From Spirochaetales bacterium (lineage in GTDB: Bacteria > Spirochaetota > Spirochaetia > DSM-27196 > SLAA01), in assembly GCA_007126415.1 (NCBI GenBank), contig SLBH01000234.1, forward strand, positions 1 through 12,409: DNA of 12,409 nucleotides, given 5' to 3'. A model generated the notes under the pieces. That model saw only the letters and a program-made list of their open reading frames with translations. It was not told where the DNA came from and did no database searches. Positions 1 to 5,847 of this stretch are shown here, one piece after another (the first letter of the stretch is position 1; every line of letters begins with the position of its first letter). The translations under genes were made by a program, and so were the position numbers.

Positions 1-126
1 GTGGACGAGTTCTTCGTTTATATCGACGAGCTCAAGGTGCGAACCGACTTGTTTGAGGAGCCGTTCGACGGCGAGGATCTCGCCAACCCTGATTTCATAC
101 GCGAGATCTGGGACGACGGGATGTAA
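1..126 (+). CDS. flaA: FlaA-like flagellar sheath protein, C-terminal fragment (5' end outside window)
   Basis: The frame is open from base 1 to a TAA stop, giving the last 41 residues of a protein that begins upstream. The segment FVYIDELKVRTDLFEE closely matches the C-terminus of the complete FlaA protein encoded next (YVYFDDMRVVTDLFAEE), so the two are tandem paralogues. FlaA proteins form the outer sheath of spirochaetal periplasmic flagellar filaments. The gap to the next start codon is only 12 bases and contains that gene's ribosome binding site, so the pair is almost certainly co-transcribed. The GTG at base 1 is not treated as a start because the conserved domain continues upstream. 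The family call is inferred from a short fragment plus the neighbour. Confidence 0.8.
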   Translation: MDEFFVYIDELKVRTDLFEEPFDGEDLANPDFIREIWDDGM

Positions 127-138
127 GGAGTGAGGGTA

Positions 139-843
139 ATGAAGAAGCTGTGCTATACTGCCGTACTGGTGATGCTGCTGGCTCCCGCGGTCCTGGTTGC
201 GCAACCACAAGACATAGACCCCGGTCAGCTCGGGGTGGACGCGGCGCAACAGCGCTTGCAGCAAGTCTCGGTGAGCCGCTTTGAGGACCCCGGCTTTTGG
301 CGGGTCTCTATGTCGCTCGACAGCGGAGTGATCACGTATCGTCGGCTCGAGGGCGGCCCGATGGATGCCGAGCCGATTGAGGCTGAGGTCGAGGCCGGCA
401 TCGACGAGCAAGACCGCTATGTGCTCGGTGTAAAGGCCGAGTTCTTCCGTCGGCGCGCGACCAATATCTTTGTAGAAGCCGAACGGCCGATCCCAATTCC
501 GGGTGTAGCGAAGACCTTGTCGGTGTGGGTGGTCGGGAGAAACCGCAATCACCGCCTCAGTGCGGTGCTCAACGACTACTTCGGGAACCTCGTTGTTCTG
601 CCGATGGGGGAGATGAACTTCTCCGGTTGGCGGGAGGTGGAGGTTGCGATACCGCCGAGCATACCCCAGGAAGACATGTATATCGGCGGCGATCGCGGTA
701 TTCAGTTCGTGGGTTTTCTGATCGAGCCTGCTTTGATGCAGACGTATGGATCGTACTACGTGTACTTCGACGACATGCGGGTCGTCACCGATCTGTTTGC
801 CGAGGAGGTTCGCGATCCCGACGACATGGTCGACTCTTGGTAA
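139..843 (+). CDS. flaA: Periplasmic flagellar filament outer-layer protein FlaA
   Basis: This is a 234-residue secreted protein of the spirochaete FlaA family, which coats the FlaB core of the periplasmic flagellum. An N-terminal signal peptide is visible: MKK, then a hydrophobic stretch to about residue 20, with likely cleavage after A21 before Q22. The body has the beta-rich, jelly-roll-like look of FlaA, including SVSRFEDPGFWRVSMS near the mature N-terminus, the segment around VVGRNRNHRLSAVLNDYFG, and the C-terminal YVYFDDMRVVTDLF. The ATG at 139 is chosen over the GTG at 130 because the strong Shine-Dalgarno TAAGGAG (124-130) lies 8 bases before it; that motif overlaps the stop of the upstream flaA-like gene. 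It is the last gene of its transcription unit, followed by a structured 3' region and an intrinsic terminator. The family is clear; which numbered FlaA paralogue it is cannot be told. Confidence 0.88.
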   Translation: MKKLCYTAVLVMLLAPAVLVAQPQDIDPGQLGVDAAQQRLQQVSVSRFEDPGFWRVSMSLDSGVITYRRLEGGPMDAEPIEAEVEAGIDEQDRYVLGVKAEFFRRRATNIFVEAERPIPIPGVAKTLSVWVVGRNRNHRLSAVLNDYFGNLVVLPMGEMNFSGWREVEVAIPPSIPQEDMYIGGDRGIQFVGFLIEPALMQTYGSYYVYFDDMRVVTDLFAEEVRDPDDMVDSW

Positions 844-862
844 CGTGACTCTTGGGTAACAT
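832..862 (+). repeat. Imperfect tandem duplication at the flaA stop codon
   Basis: GACTCTTGGTAACGT (832-846) is followed directly by GACTCTTGGGTAACAT (847-862). The copies differ by one inserted G and one substitution. The first copy contains the flaA stop codon (TAA, 841-843), so the second may be a remnant of a duplication of the gene's extreme 3' end. Confidence 0.7.
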
Positions 863-952
863 ACGCCCGCCCAAGGGTGATCGCCGAAACCTGTACGGCT
901 GCGCCTCCTGAGGGTGCCGCCCGAGCTTCCGGTACAAAGCGGCCGTCATCAC
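848..952 (+). other. Candidate structured RNA segment in the flaA 3' region / kinase leader
   Basis: Hand folding shows several helices. ACTCTTGGG (848-856) can pair with CCCAAGGGT (870-878), nine pairs with one G-U. Alternatively GTGAT (877-881) pairs with ATCAC (948-952), enclosing GCCG (883-886) with CGGC (940-943) and TGTAC (892-896) with GTACA (932-936). The first helix and the GTGAT helix share bases 877-878, so they would compete. A strong terminator follows at 962-996. No convincing ORF is seen here. I do not recognise a known riboswitch or sRNA family, and GC-rich DNA gives chance pairings, so this is a candidate only. Confidence 0.35.
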
Positions 953-961
953 GGCTCGTTG

Positions 962-996
962 AACCCGTCCCAAACGTATCGGTGACGGGTTTTTTT
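962..996 (+). terminator. Intrinsic terminator after flaA, just before the kinase gene
   Basis: A perfect 8-base inverted repeat, AACCCGTC (962-969) and GACGGGTT (984-991), has a 14-base loop and runs into seven consecutive T (990-996). It ends only 22 bases before the start codon of the next gene, so it could terminate the flaA transcript or act as an attenuator for the kinase gene. Confidence 0.85.
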
Positions 997-1018
997 GTCC
1001 GCAGGAGTAAACGTTCGT

Positions 1019-2203
1019 ATGCCAGACAACCGTGCCGACGAGTACCGAGATCTACTGCGCGTGGTCTATTTTTTGCGAGACCTGGGCGACGCGGATCTGG
1101 AGTTAGTGGCCGAGCGGTGCCGGGAGCAGTTGTTCGCGCCGGAAGAGATCATTTTTCGTGAAGGAGATCGTGGCGAGCGTTTCTATATCATTCTCTCCGG
1201 CGAAGTCGAGATCTGGAAACACGAGGAGCAGCTCGGGGAGCAGTTATTGACGATACAGCAACCCGGAGAAATGTTTGGCGAGATGGCGCTGGTGGATGAG
1301 TTGCCGCGCAGCGCAACTGCGATCGCGCGCGGGCACGTTCGGGCGCTCTACTTGACGCGCGAGCGACTCGACGAAGTGCTGAACGCGTCATCCTCGGTTG
1401 GGCGCTCACTTCTCCGGTCGCTCGCCGCGATCGTCCGCGAGAGCAATCGTCACTACCTCGAAGACCTGAAGAGCAGGAATCGCAAACTCGAGCAGGCCTA
1501 TCGGCGTCTCGAGGCGACACAGCACGAGCTGCTTCGGGCCGAGCGTCTCTCGAACTTGGGGAAGTTCTCCGGCATGCTGCTACACGACCTTCGCAATCCG
1601 CTTTCGGTACTTCGTGGGTACGCGGAGTTGATTCAACACTGCTATCAAGACCCGGAGCGGGTGAGTCGCTACGCAGATAAGATCGTGAAAGAGGCGAATC
1701 GCCTCGATGAGCTTACGAGCGAGTTGCTCGATTACTCGCGGGGTGAGATCCGGCTGGAGTTACAACCGGTTCGGTTCGATGAGTTGTTGTCAACGGTGCG
1801 CTCGTGGTTTGAGGGGAGCGACACCGAGCGCAAGATCGCGCTCGAGGTTCAAAACGATGTCACGACCTCCGTGCTGCTCGACGAAAAGCGGATGCTGCGC
1901 GTGCTTTGGAATCTGCTCGATAACGCGCGCAAAGCAATGCCGAACGGTGGCGAGTTGTTCTTGGGCGTGCACGCCTCCGACGAGCTCCTTTTCATAACGG
2001 TGCGCGATACGGGATACGGCATGACCGAGGAAGTGCTTGTGCGCGCGTTCGAGCCGTTTTACTCTACCGCGCACACCGGAGGGACCGGACTTGGTATGGT
2101 GGTGGTGCGCACCGTAGCCGAGGCGCACGGAGGCACGGTTGCAATCGAGAGCGAACCGAACAAAGGCACGACCGTAGTGCTGCGGCTGCCGTTGAACGCG
2201 TGA
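1019..2203 (+). CDS. Cyclic-nucleotide-binding-domain sensor histidine kinase
   Basis: This is a 394-residue cytoplasmic two-component kinase. Residues about 10-135 form a cyclic-nucleotide-binding domain of the Crp/EPAC type; its phosphate-binding cassette FGEMAL (86-91) followed by PRSATA (96-101) keeps the Glu (E88) and Arg (R97) that usually contact cAMP or cGMP. A helical, coiled-coil-like linker follows (about 140-180). The HisKA domain has HDLRNP with phospho-acceptor His189. The ATPase domain shows the N box (N298, N302), the G1 box DTGYG (330-334), the F box FEPFYS and the G2 box GGTGLGM (354-360), so it should be active. No membrane segment or response regulator is seen, making it an orphan kinase here. 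The ATG at 1019 with AGGAG at 1003-1007 is preferred over the in-frame TTG at 995, which lies inside the terminator T-tract. The ligand is inferred, not shown. Confidence 0.9.
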   Translation: MPDNRADEYRDLLRVVYFLRDLGDADLELVAERCREQLFAPEEIIFREGDRGERFYIILSGEVEIWKHEEQLGEQLLTIQQPGEMFGEMALVDELPRSATAIARGHVRALYLTRERLDEVLNASSSVGRSLLRSLAAIVRESNRHYLEDLKSRNRKLEQAYRRLEATQHELLRAERLSNLGKFSGMLLHDLRNPLSVLRGYAELIQHCYQDPERVSRYADKIVKEANRLDELTSELLDYSRGEIRLELQPVRFDELLSTVRSWFEGSDTERKIALEVQNDVTTSVLLDEKRMLRVLWNLLDNARKAMPNGGELFLGVHASDELLFITVRDTGYGMTEEVLVRAFEPFYSTAHTGGTGLGMVVVRTVAEAHGGTVAIESEPNKGTTVVLRLPLNA

Positions 2204-2237
2204 TTGCTCGAAGGAGCGCGTTTTATGCTCCGAGCAA
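2204..2237. terminator. Hairpin between convergent kinase and tatD genes
   Basis: TTGCTC (2204-2209) pairs with GAGCAA (2232-2237), and GGAGC (2213-2217) pairs with GCTCC (2227-2231), separated by a 3-base bulge and closed by a 9-base loop. It begins right after the kinase stop and covers the last codons of the opposing tatD gene. No proper T-tract follows on either strand. A bidirectional termination role is inferred from its position. Confidence 0.5.
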
Positions 2238-3029
2238 AGCGCGGTAGTTCTCGCGAACCTGCGCGACGAGGTGCTGCTCGGATAGCCCGCGCAGCTCCGC
2301 GAGCGCGGCGTAGGTGTAGCCGATAAGACCGGGGTGATTGGTGCGCCCGCGTCGGGGCATCGGAGCGAGGTAGGGGGCATCGGTTTCCACCAGAATGCGC
2401 TCGGCCGGGACGGCGCGCGCGGCGGCGCGGAGTTCCTCGGCCTTCTTGTACGTGAGGTTGCCGGCAAACGAGACGTGAAATCCTCGCGCTACTACCTCGG
2501 ATGCAAACTCGGGGCCGCTCGAGAAGCAATGCATAATCCCCCGAACAGCGTCTGAGGAAAGCTCTTTGAGCACGGCAAGAATCTCGGTATCGGCGTCGCG
2601 GTTGTGCACCACCACCGGAAGCGAGTGCGCTTCCGCGAGCTGCAGCTGTTTGAGAAACAACGCGCGCTGGCGTTCGAGCGGCGCATACATGCGAAAGCAG
2701 TCGATTCCGGTCTCGCCGAGTGCTACTACTGCGGGGTCGGTCAGCTGACCCTCGAGTGCTGCAAGCAGCTTATCGAGCTGCTGTGAGCCCGAGGTTGCAG
2801 GGTGTAGGCCGGTCGCCAGCTGCAACTTCGGTGTACTCTGCGCGCGCGTGCGGCGGGTCTCGAAGTCCTCTGTCGTGATCCCGATGTCGAGTGCACGCTC
2901 CAGGCCCGCCGAGAAACACGCTTTGAGTACCGCGACCGGTTCCAGACCTTTACGCTCGATCTCCGACAGATGAAGATGGCTGTCGATCATTCCGGGAGCC
3001 AGCCGGATTTCGTACTCATGGGGTTGCAT
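2223..3029 (-). CDS. tatD: TatD-family metal-dependent deoxyribonuclease/hydrolase
   Basis: This 268-residue protein belongs to the TatD branch of the amidohydrolase superfamily, a TIM-barrel nuclease family (3'-5' exonuclease in E. coli TatD). All expected metal ligands are visible: the HxH pair H18/H20 in DSHLHL, E106 in GETGID, H142 in VHNRDA, H167 in HCFSSG and D217 in ETDAPYL. The C-terminal PRRGRTNHP segment is also typical. Length is normal for the family. The start is uncertain. The ATG at 3029 has no Shine-Dalgarno, but a TTGACA-containing promoter sits so close that the message may be leaderless. The alternative ATG at 2990 (M14, directly before IDSHLHL) would give the usual short TatD N-terminus. 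The gene converges on the kinase gene and diverges from the metal-transport operon; no functional link to either is evident. Confidence 0.9.
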   Translation of the reverse strand: MQPHEYEIRLAPGMIDSHLHLSEIERKGLEPVAVLKACFSAGLERALDIGITTEDFETRRTRAQSTPKLQLATGLHPATSGSQQLDKLLAALEGQLTDPAVVALGETGIDCFRMYAPLERQRALFLKQLQLAEAHSLPVVVHNRDADTEILAVLKELSSDAVRGIMHCFSSGPEFASEVVARGFHVSFAGNLTYKKAEELRAAARAVPAERILVETDAPYLAPMPRRGRTNHPGLIGYTYAALAELRGLSEQHLVAQVRENYRALLGA

Positions 3030-3037
3030 ATGAAGGC

Positions 3038-3066
3038 ACGCTACGGTGATCGGCCTAAGATGTCAA
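3038..3066 (-). promoter_or_regulatory. Possible tatD promoter
   Basis: On the minus strand TTGACA (3066-3061) is followed after 17 bases by TAGCGT (3043-3038). The -35 is perfect; the -10 is weak, matching TATAAT at only three positions. The predicted transcription start, about 3031, is next to the ATG at 3029. The -35 overlaps the first unit of the 10-base tandem repeat. Confidence 0.4.
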
Positions 3067-3090
3067 CGGCCGGCAACGGCCGGCAACGGC
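3064..3090. repeat. Short tandem repeat, 10-base unit CAACGGCCGG, 2.7 copies
   Basis: Two exact copies (3064-3073, 3074-3083) and a 7-base partial copy (3084-3090) lie in the divergent intergenic region. The unit is GC-rich and contains the palindrome CGGCCG. The first copy overlaps the putative tatD -35 element. Confidence 0.9.
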
Positions 3091-3127
3091 TACAGCGACG
3101 CCGTTCAAGCATGCCCATAAGCCATGC

Positions 3128-3163
3128 CTACGCTCCCTACGCTCCCTACGCTCCCTACGCTCC
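3128..3163. repeat. Tandem repeat of 9-base unit CTACGCTCC, 4 exact copies
   Basis: Four perfect copies run from 3128 to 3163 and end nine bases before the -35 of the metal-transport operon promoter. The unit is a multiple of three, so one forward frame reads Ala-Pro-Tyr repeats, but no credible gene encloses it. The tract is a candidate variable-number repeat. Confidence 0.95.
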
Positions 3164-3172
3164 GTGCGCCCC

Positions 3173-3201
3173 TTGACGGCGCAAGCTCGGCGTATTATAT
3201 T
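3173..3201 (+). promoter_or_regulatory. Sigma-70-type promoter of the metal-transport operon
   Basis: TTGACG (3173-3178), a 17-base spacer and TATATT (3196-3201) make a near-consensus promoter. The predicted start is about 3208, giving a leader of roughly 75 bases before the ATPase gene. The predicted start falls inside the operator-like array. Confidence 0.75.
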
Positions 3202-3205
3202 TTGA

Positions 3206-3232
3206 GCAGTCAAAACACTGCGTTGCTGCAGT
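3206..3232. promoter_or_regulatory. Candidate operator: three alternating GCAGT/ACTGC half-sites
   Basis: GCAGT (3206-3210), ACTGC (3217-3221) and GCAGT (3228-3232) are separated by exactly six bases each, so successive half-sites are 11 bases apart, about one helical turn. They form two overlapping palindromes that share the central half-site. The outer copies extend to an identical GCAGTCAAA 22 bases apart. The array covers the predicted transcription start of an operon whose third gene is a DtxR-type repressor. In Treponema pallidum, TroR is reported to bind a dyad-symmetric site at the tro promoter. Autorepression through this array is inferred. Confidence 0.6.
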
Positions 3233-3283
3233 CAAAGAAAAGACGACGGCGGAATACGAACAGGACGATAACAGGACACAACC

Positions 3284-4183
3284 ATGAGTACATCGGGCTA
3301 TGCCTACACTAAACACCCGCCGGCGCGCTCGCGTCGGTTCGAGGCCGCGCGGCTCGCGATAGAGCAACCGCGCACGCGGGCCCGCGGAAGGTCTGCGCTC
3401 GTGGTAAACGGTCTGTCCGCGGCGTACGATGGGCCACCGGTGCTCGAGCGCGTGAGTTTCGAACTTCATGGCGGTGAGCTCGTTATCATCCTCGGGCCTA
3501 ACGGCGCCGGAAAATCTACTCTGTTCAAGATTCTCACCGGCCTAAAACACGCCGATTCAGGGAGCGTTTCGGTGCTCGACCGCTCGATCGAGCAGGCGCG
3601 TTCCGACGGGTGTATCGCGTACGTCCCGCAGGAAGAGCATATAGATTGGCAGTTCCCGATCTCGGTTTGGGACGTTGTATTAACCGGCCGCTACGGTTTA
3701 CTGCGCACTGAAGGCGGAATTCGCCGCTTCCTGCCGGCGCGCTGGGCTCGGCGCCAGGATCGCGATGCGGTCGAGGCGGCGCTCGAGGCGGTTGCGATGC
3801 TCGAGTACCGCGATCGGCCGATCGGCGCGCTGTCCGGCGGCCAAAAGAAGCGCGTGTTTATCGCACGCGCGCTCGCGCAGGAAGCGGGATTGTTGCTGCT
3901 GGACGAGCCGCTTGCGGGGGTCGATCAGCGCTCCGAGGACCTCATCTTTGAGGTGTTGCAGAGCGCGAAGGAGGCCGGACGTACGTTATTGATGGTAACG
4001 CACGATCTGCAGAGCGCTGAGGAGCACGCCGATCGGCTTCTGCTCTTGAACCGTACCGTGGTGGCGTTCGGGACGCCGGACACCGTTCTAACGCACGACA
4101 ACCTCTTGCAGATGTACCACGGTGCCGGGTTGGCCGGCAGGCGTACCGGTGAGCGTGTTCAAGAACGAAGCAGGGAGGTGTGA
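3284..4183 (+). CDS. Mn/Zn/Fe-type ABC importer, ATPase subunit
   Basis: This is a 299-residue ABC ATPase of the TroB/MntB/ZnuC group that powers import of manganese, zinc or iron. Motifs in order: Walker A GPNGAGKST (71-79), Q-loop in YVPQEEHIDWQFP with the following VWDVVLTGRYG typical of this group, signature LSGGQ (183-187), Walker B LLLLDEP with D207/E208, and H-loop H240 in THDL. An extra N-terminal stretch of about 35 basic residues precedes the ABC core (which starts near LVVNGLSAAYDG); it is not hydrophobic and I cannot assign it. The ATG at 3284 has AGGA at 3273-3276, 7 bases upstream. The stop TGA overlaps the permease ATG by one base, so translation is coupled. No substrate-binding lipoprotein gene lies in or before the operon. 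The exact metal cannot be read from the ATPase. Confidence 0.92.
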   Translation: MSTSGYAYTKHPPARSRRFEAARLAIEQPRTRARGRSALVVNGLSAAYDGPPVLERVSFELHGGELVIILGPNGAGKSTLFKILTGLKHADSGSVSVLDRSIEQARSDGCIAYVPQEEHIDWQFPISVWDVVLTGRYGLLRTEGGIRRFLPARWARRQDRDAVEAALEAVAMLEYRDRPIGALSGGQKKRVFIARALAQEAGLLLLDEPLAGVDQRSEDLIFEVLQSAKEAGRTLLMVTHDLQSAEEHADRLLLLNRTVVAFGTPDTVLTHDNLLQMYHGAGLAGRRTGERVQERSREV

Positions 4184-5127
4184 TGCAAGCCGTTGTAGCG
4201 TTTGCCGTCGGCGTATATGAGCAGGCGCTCGCCGCGACCGAGGCAGTGGTTCGCATGGTAGCGGTGGTGGTTGGTCTGTTGCCGCCGGTGCTGTCGGGGC
4301 CGTTTCAGTACGCGTTCATGCAACGCGCTTTGGTTACTGCGCTCGTCGTTGGGGCGGTCTGCGGGGTTCTGTCATGCTACGTGGTACTGAAGCGCTGGGC
4401 GCTGCTCGGAGACGCGATTTCGCACGCGGTGTTGCCCGGTGTCGCGCTCGCGTATCTGCTTAACTTGCCGTTTTTTGTCGGCGCGTTTCTCAGCGGGGCC
4501 GCCAGCGCTGTTGCAATGGGGGCGGTTCAGCGGCATACTCGGGTGAAGGAAGACGCGGCAATGGGGCTGGTCTTCACTGGAGCGTTCGCCTTGGGCGTAG
4601 TAATCATCAGCCGAATCGCCACCTCAACACACCTCATGCATGTGCTGTTTGGGAATGTGCTCGGCGTCCGGCTTCCGATGCTGCTGATGACCGGGGTTTC
4701 GGGATTGATCGCATTGATCTGCGTGTTCGTGTTCTACAAGCAACTCCTCTTGTATTGCTTTGACCCGGTGCACGCGAGCGCCATAGGAATGAATACCGCG
4801 GTGATTCATTACGGTCTGATGTTGCTCTTGACTTTGACAATCGTCGCCAGCCTGGAGACGGTCGGTATTATTTTGGTTGTTGCGATGTTGATCACGCCGG
4901 GGGCTACGGCGTATCTCATAACGAACCGTTTGGCGCGCATGATGGCGATAGCGGTGGGGGTGGGGACCTTTTCCTCGGCGTTTGGCCTGTACCTGTCGTT
5001 TCGCTTGAATGTGGCGTCCGGCGGAACCATCGTGTTGGTGGCGCTTTCGCTGTTTTTGCTTGCAATGCTGTTTGCGCCCTACGGGATACTCAGGCGCGGA
5101 CGCACGTACCGCCCTGCGCGCACCTAA
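4183..5127 (+). CDS. Mn/Zn/Fe-type ABC importer, membrane permease
   Basis: This 314-residue membrane protein is the ABC-3 family permease (TroC/TroD, MntC, ZnuB type) that partners the preceding ATPase. It has about eight or nine hydrophobic segments. The family hallmark LGDAISHAVLPG is present with D77 and H81, and the late segment VVAMLITPGATAYL is also diagnostic. The ATG at 4183 overlaps the ATPase stop (TGATG) with GGAGG at 4174-4178 close before it; the GTG at 4180 would be too near the ribosome binding site. The first 40 or so residues include a hydrophobic stretch ahead of the usual start of the family domain, so a slightly later start is possible. There is only one permease here, suggesting a homodimer, unlike tro operons with TroC plus TroD. 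Confidence 0.92.
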   Translation: MQAVVAFAVGVYEQALAATEAVVRMVAVVVGLLPPVLSGPFQYAFMQRALVTALVVGAVCGVLSCYVVLKRWALLGDAISHAVLPGVALAYLLNLPFFVGAFLSGAASAVAMGAVQRHTRVKEDAAMGLVFTGAFALGVVIISRIATSTHLMHVLFGNVLGVRLPMLLMTGVSGLIALICVFVFYKQLLLYCFDPVHASAIGMNTAVIHYGLMLLLTLTIVASLETVGIILVVAMLITPGATAYLITNRLARMMAIAVGVGTFSSAFGLYLSFRLNVASGGTIVLVALSLFLLAMLFAPYGILRRGRTYRPART

Positions 5128-5154
5128 ACGAGCAAATGGAGCCGGATACTTGTC

Positions 5155-5823
5155 ATGCCTACAAGCACCGTCGAGCAGTACATAAAGATCATCTATACGC
5201 AGCGTGAGCACCTCGGCGAGGGTGTGGTGCCGATGAAGCGGCTTTCGGAAGCCATGGGTGTCACTCCCGGCACCGCGACCACGATGGTCAAACACCTCGA
5301 CGAGGTTGAACTCGTCCGCTACCAGCCCCGTCAGGGTGTGTTGTTGACCGAAAAGGGCGAGAATCTGGCGCTACGTATGCTGCGCCGTCATCGCTTGATA
5401 GAGACCTTTCTCGAGCAGGTGCTTGGGTACGACTGGTCTGAGGTGCACGCCGACGCCGAGCGTCTCGAGCACGCGGTGTCCGACAGGTTCATCGACAAGC
5501 TCGAGGACTACCTCGGGTATCCCGAGGTTGATCCGCACGGTGATCCTATTCCAACGGCCAGTGGCGCGATCGAGCCCGCGATCGGTATTCCGTTGAATAC
5601 CTGCGCACCGGGGCGGCGCGTACAGATCGCCCGTCTGATCGACGACGATACCGATTTCCTCGTATATATGAAAAACAGCATGATCGTTCCTGGTCAGGAT
5701 TTTGGCGTGCGCGAGAACAGCGCCGTTGCCGGAACGGTTACGATCGAGCACCTCGCCACCCGGCGCGTGGTTACGGTAGGGTTCGAGCCGGCGGGCCGTA
5801 TCCTTGTTTCGGAGCACGGATAG
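5155..5823 (+). CDS. DtxR/MntR-family metal-dependent repressor with C-terminal SH3-like domain
   Basis: This 222-residue regulator has a winged-helix domain (about 1-75, recognition region around VTPGTATTMVKHLDE), a dimerisation/metal domain (about 76-140) and an SH3-like domain (about 145-222); its length is near DtxR and longer than the two-domain TroR or MntR. Numbering by eye against DtxR, the ancillary site H79, E83 and H98 is intact. In the regulatory site E105 and H106 are kept, E102 replaces DtxR Cys102 as in MntR, and Q8 and K11 stand where MntR has Asp and Glu. This favours Mn-like specificity, but the site is unusual. It is the last gene of the importer operon, 27 bases after the permease, and probably binds the half-site array at 3206-3232. 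There is no clear Shine-Dalgarno; the start is supported by the N-terminal match to MntR. Confidence 0.9.
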   Translation: MPTSTVEQYIKIIYTQREHLGEGVVPMKRLSEAMGVTPGTATTMVKHLDEVELVRYQPRQGVLLTEKGENLALRMLRRHRLIETFLEQVLGYDWSEVHADAERLEHAVSDRFIDKLEDYLGYPEVDPHGDPIPTASGAIEPAIGIPLNTCAPGRRVQIARLIDDDTDFLVYMKNSMIVPGQDFGVRENSAVAGTVTIEHLATRRVVTVGFEPAGRILVSEHG

Positions 5824-5829
5824 ACCGGC

Positions 5830-5847
5830 CGCGTAGGTCACTACGCG
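5830..5847. terminator. Hairpin between convergent repressor and clpS genes
   Basis: CGCGTAG (5830-5836) and CTACGCG (5841-5847) are perfect complements around the tetraloop GTCA. The right arm contains the clpS stop codon. No T-tract follows on either strand, so a role as bidirectional terminator or mRNA 3'-end stabiliser is inferred from its place between two convergent genes. Confidence 0.5.

Noticed and set aside
848..996. Known riboswitch, SRP RNA or tmRNA
   Set aside because: I compared it mentally with TPP, FMN, cobalamin, c-di-GMP and SRP RNA core motifs and found no match; it is kept only as an unclassified structured candidate.
3064..3163. CRISPR-like array
   Set aside because: Units of 9 and 10 bases are directly adjacent without spacers, so these are simple tandem repeats.
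2970..3176. ORF with an Ala-Pro-Tyr repeat C-terminus produced by the 9-base tandem repeat
   Set aside because: It runs antisense into the start of tatD, has no ribosome binding site, and its repetitive tail simply follows from the repeat in non-coding DNA.
4624..5295. Long minus-strand open frame (223 codons) across the permease and repressor genes
   Set aside because: It is rich in Arg, His and Gln, typical of an antisense shadow of a membrane-protein gene, and overlaps two clear family members.
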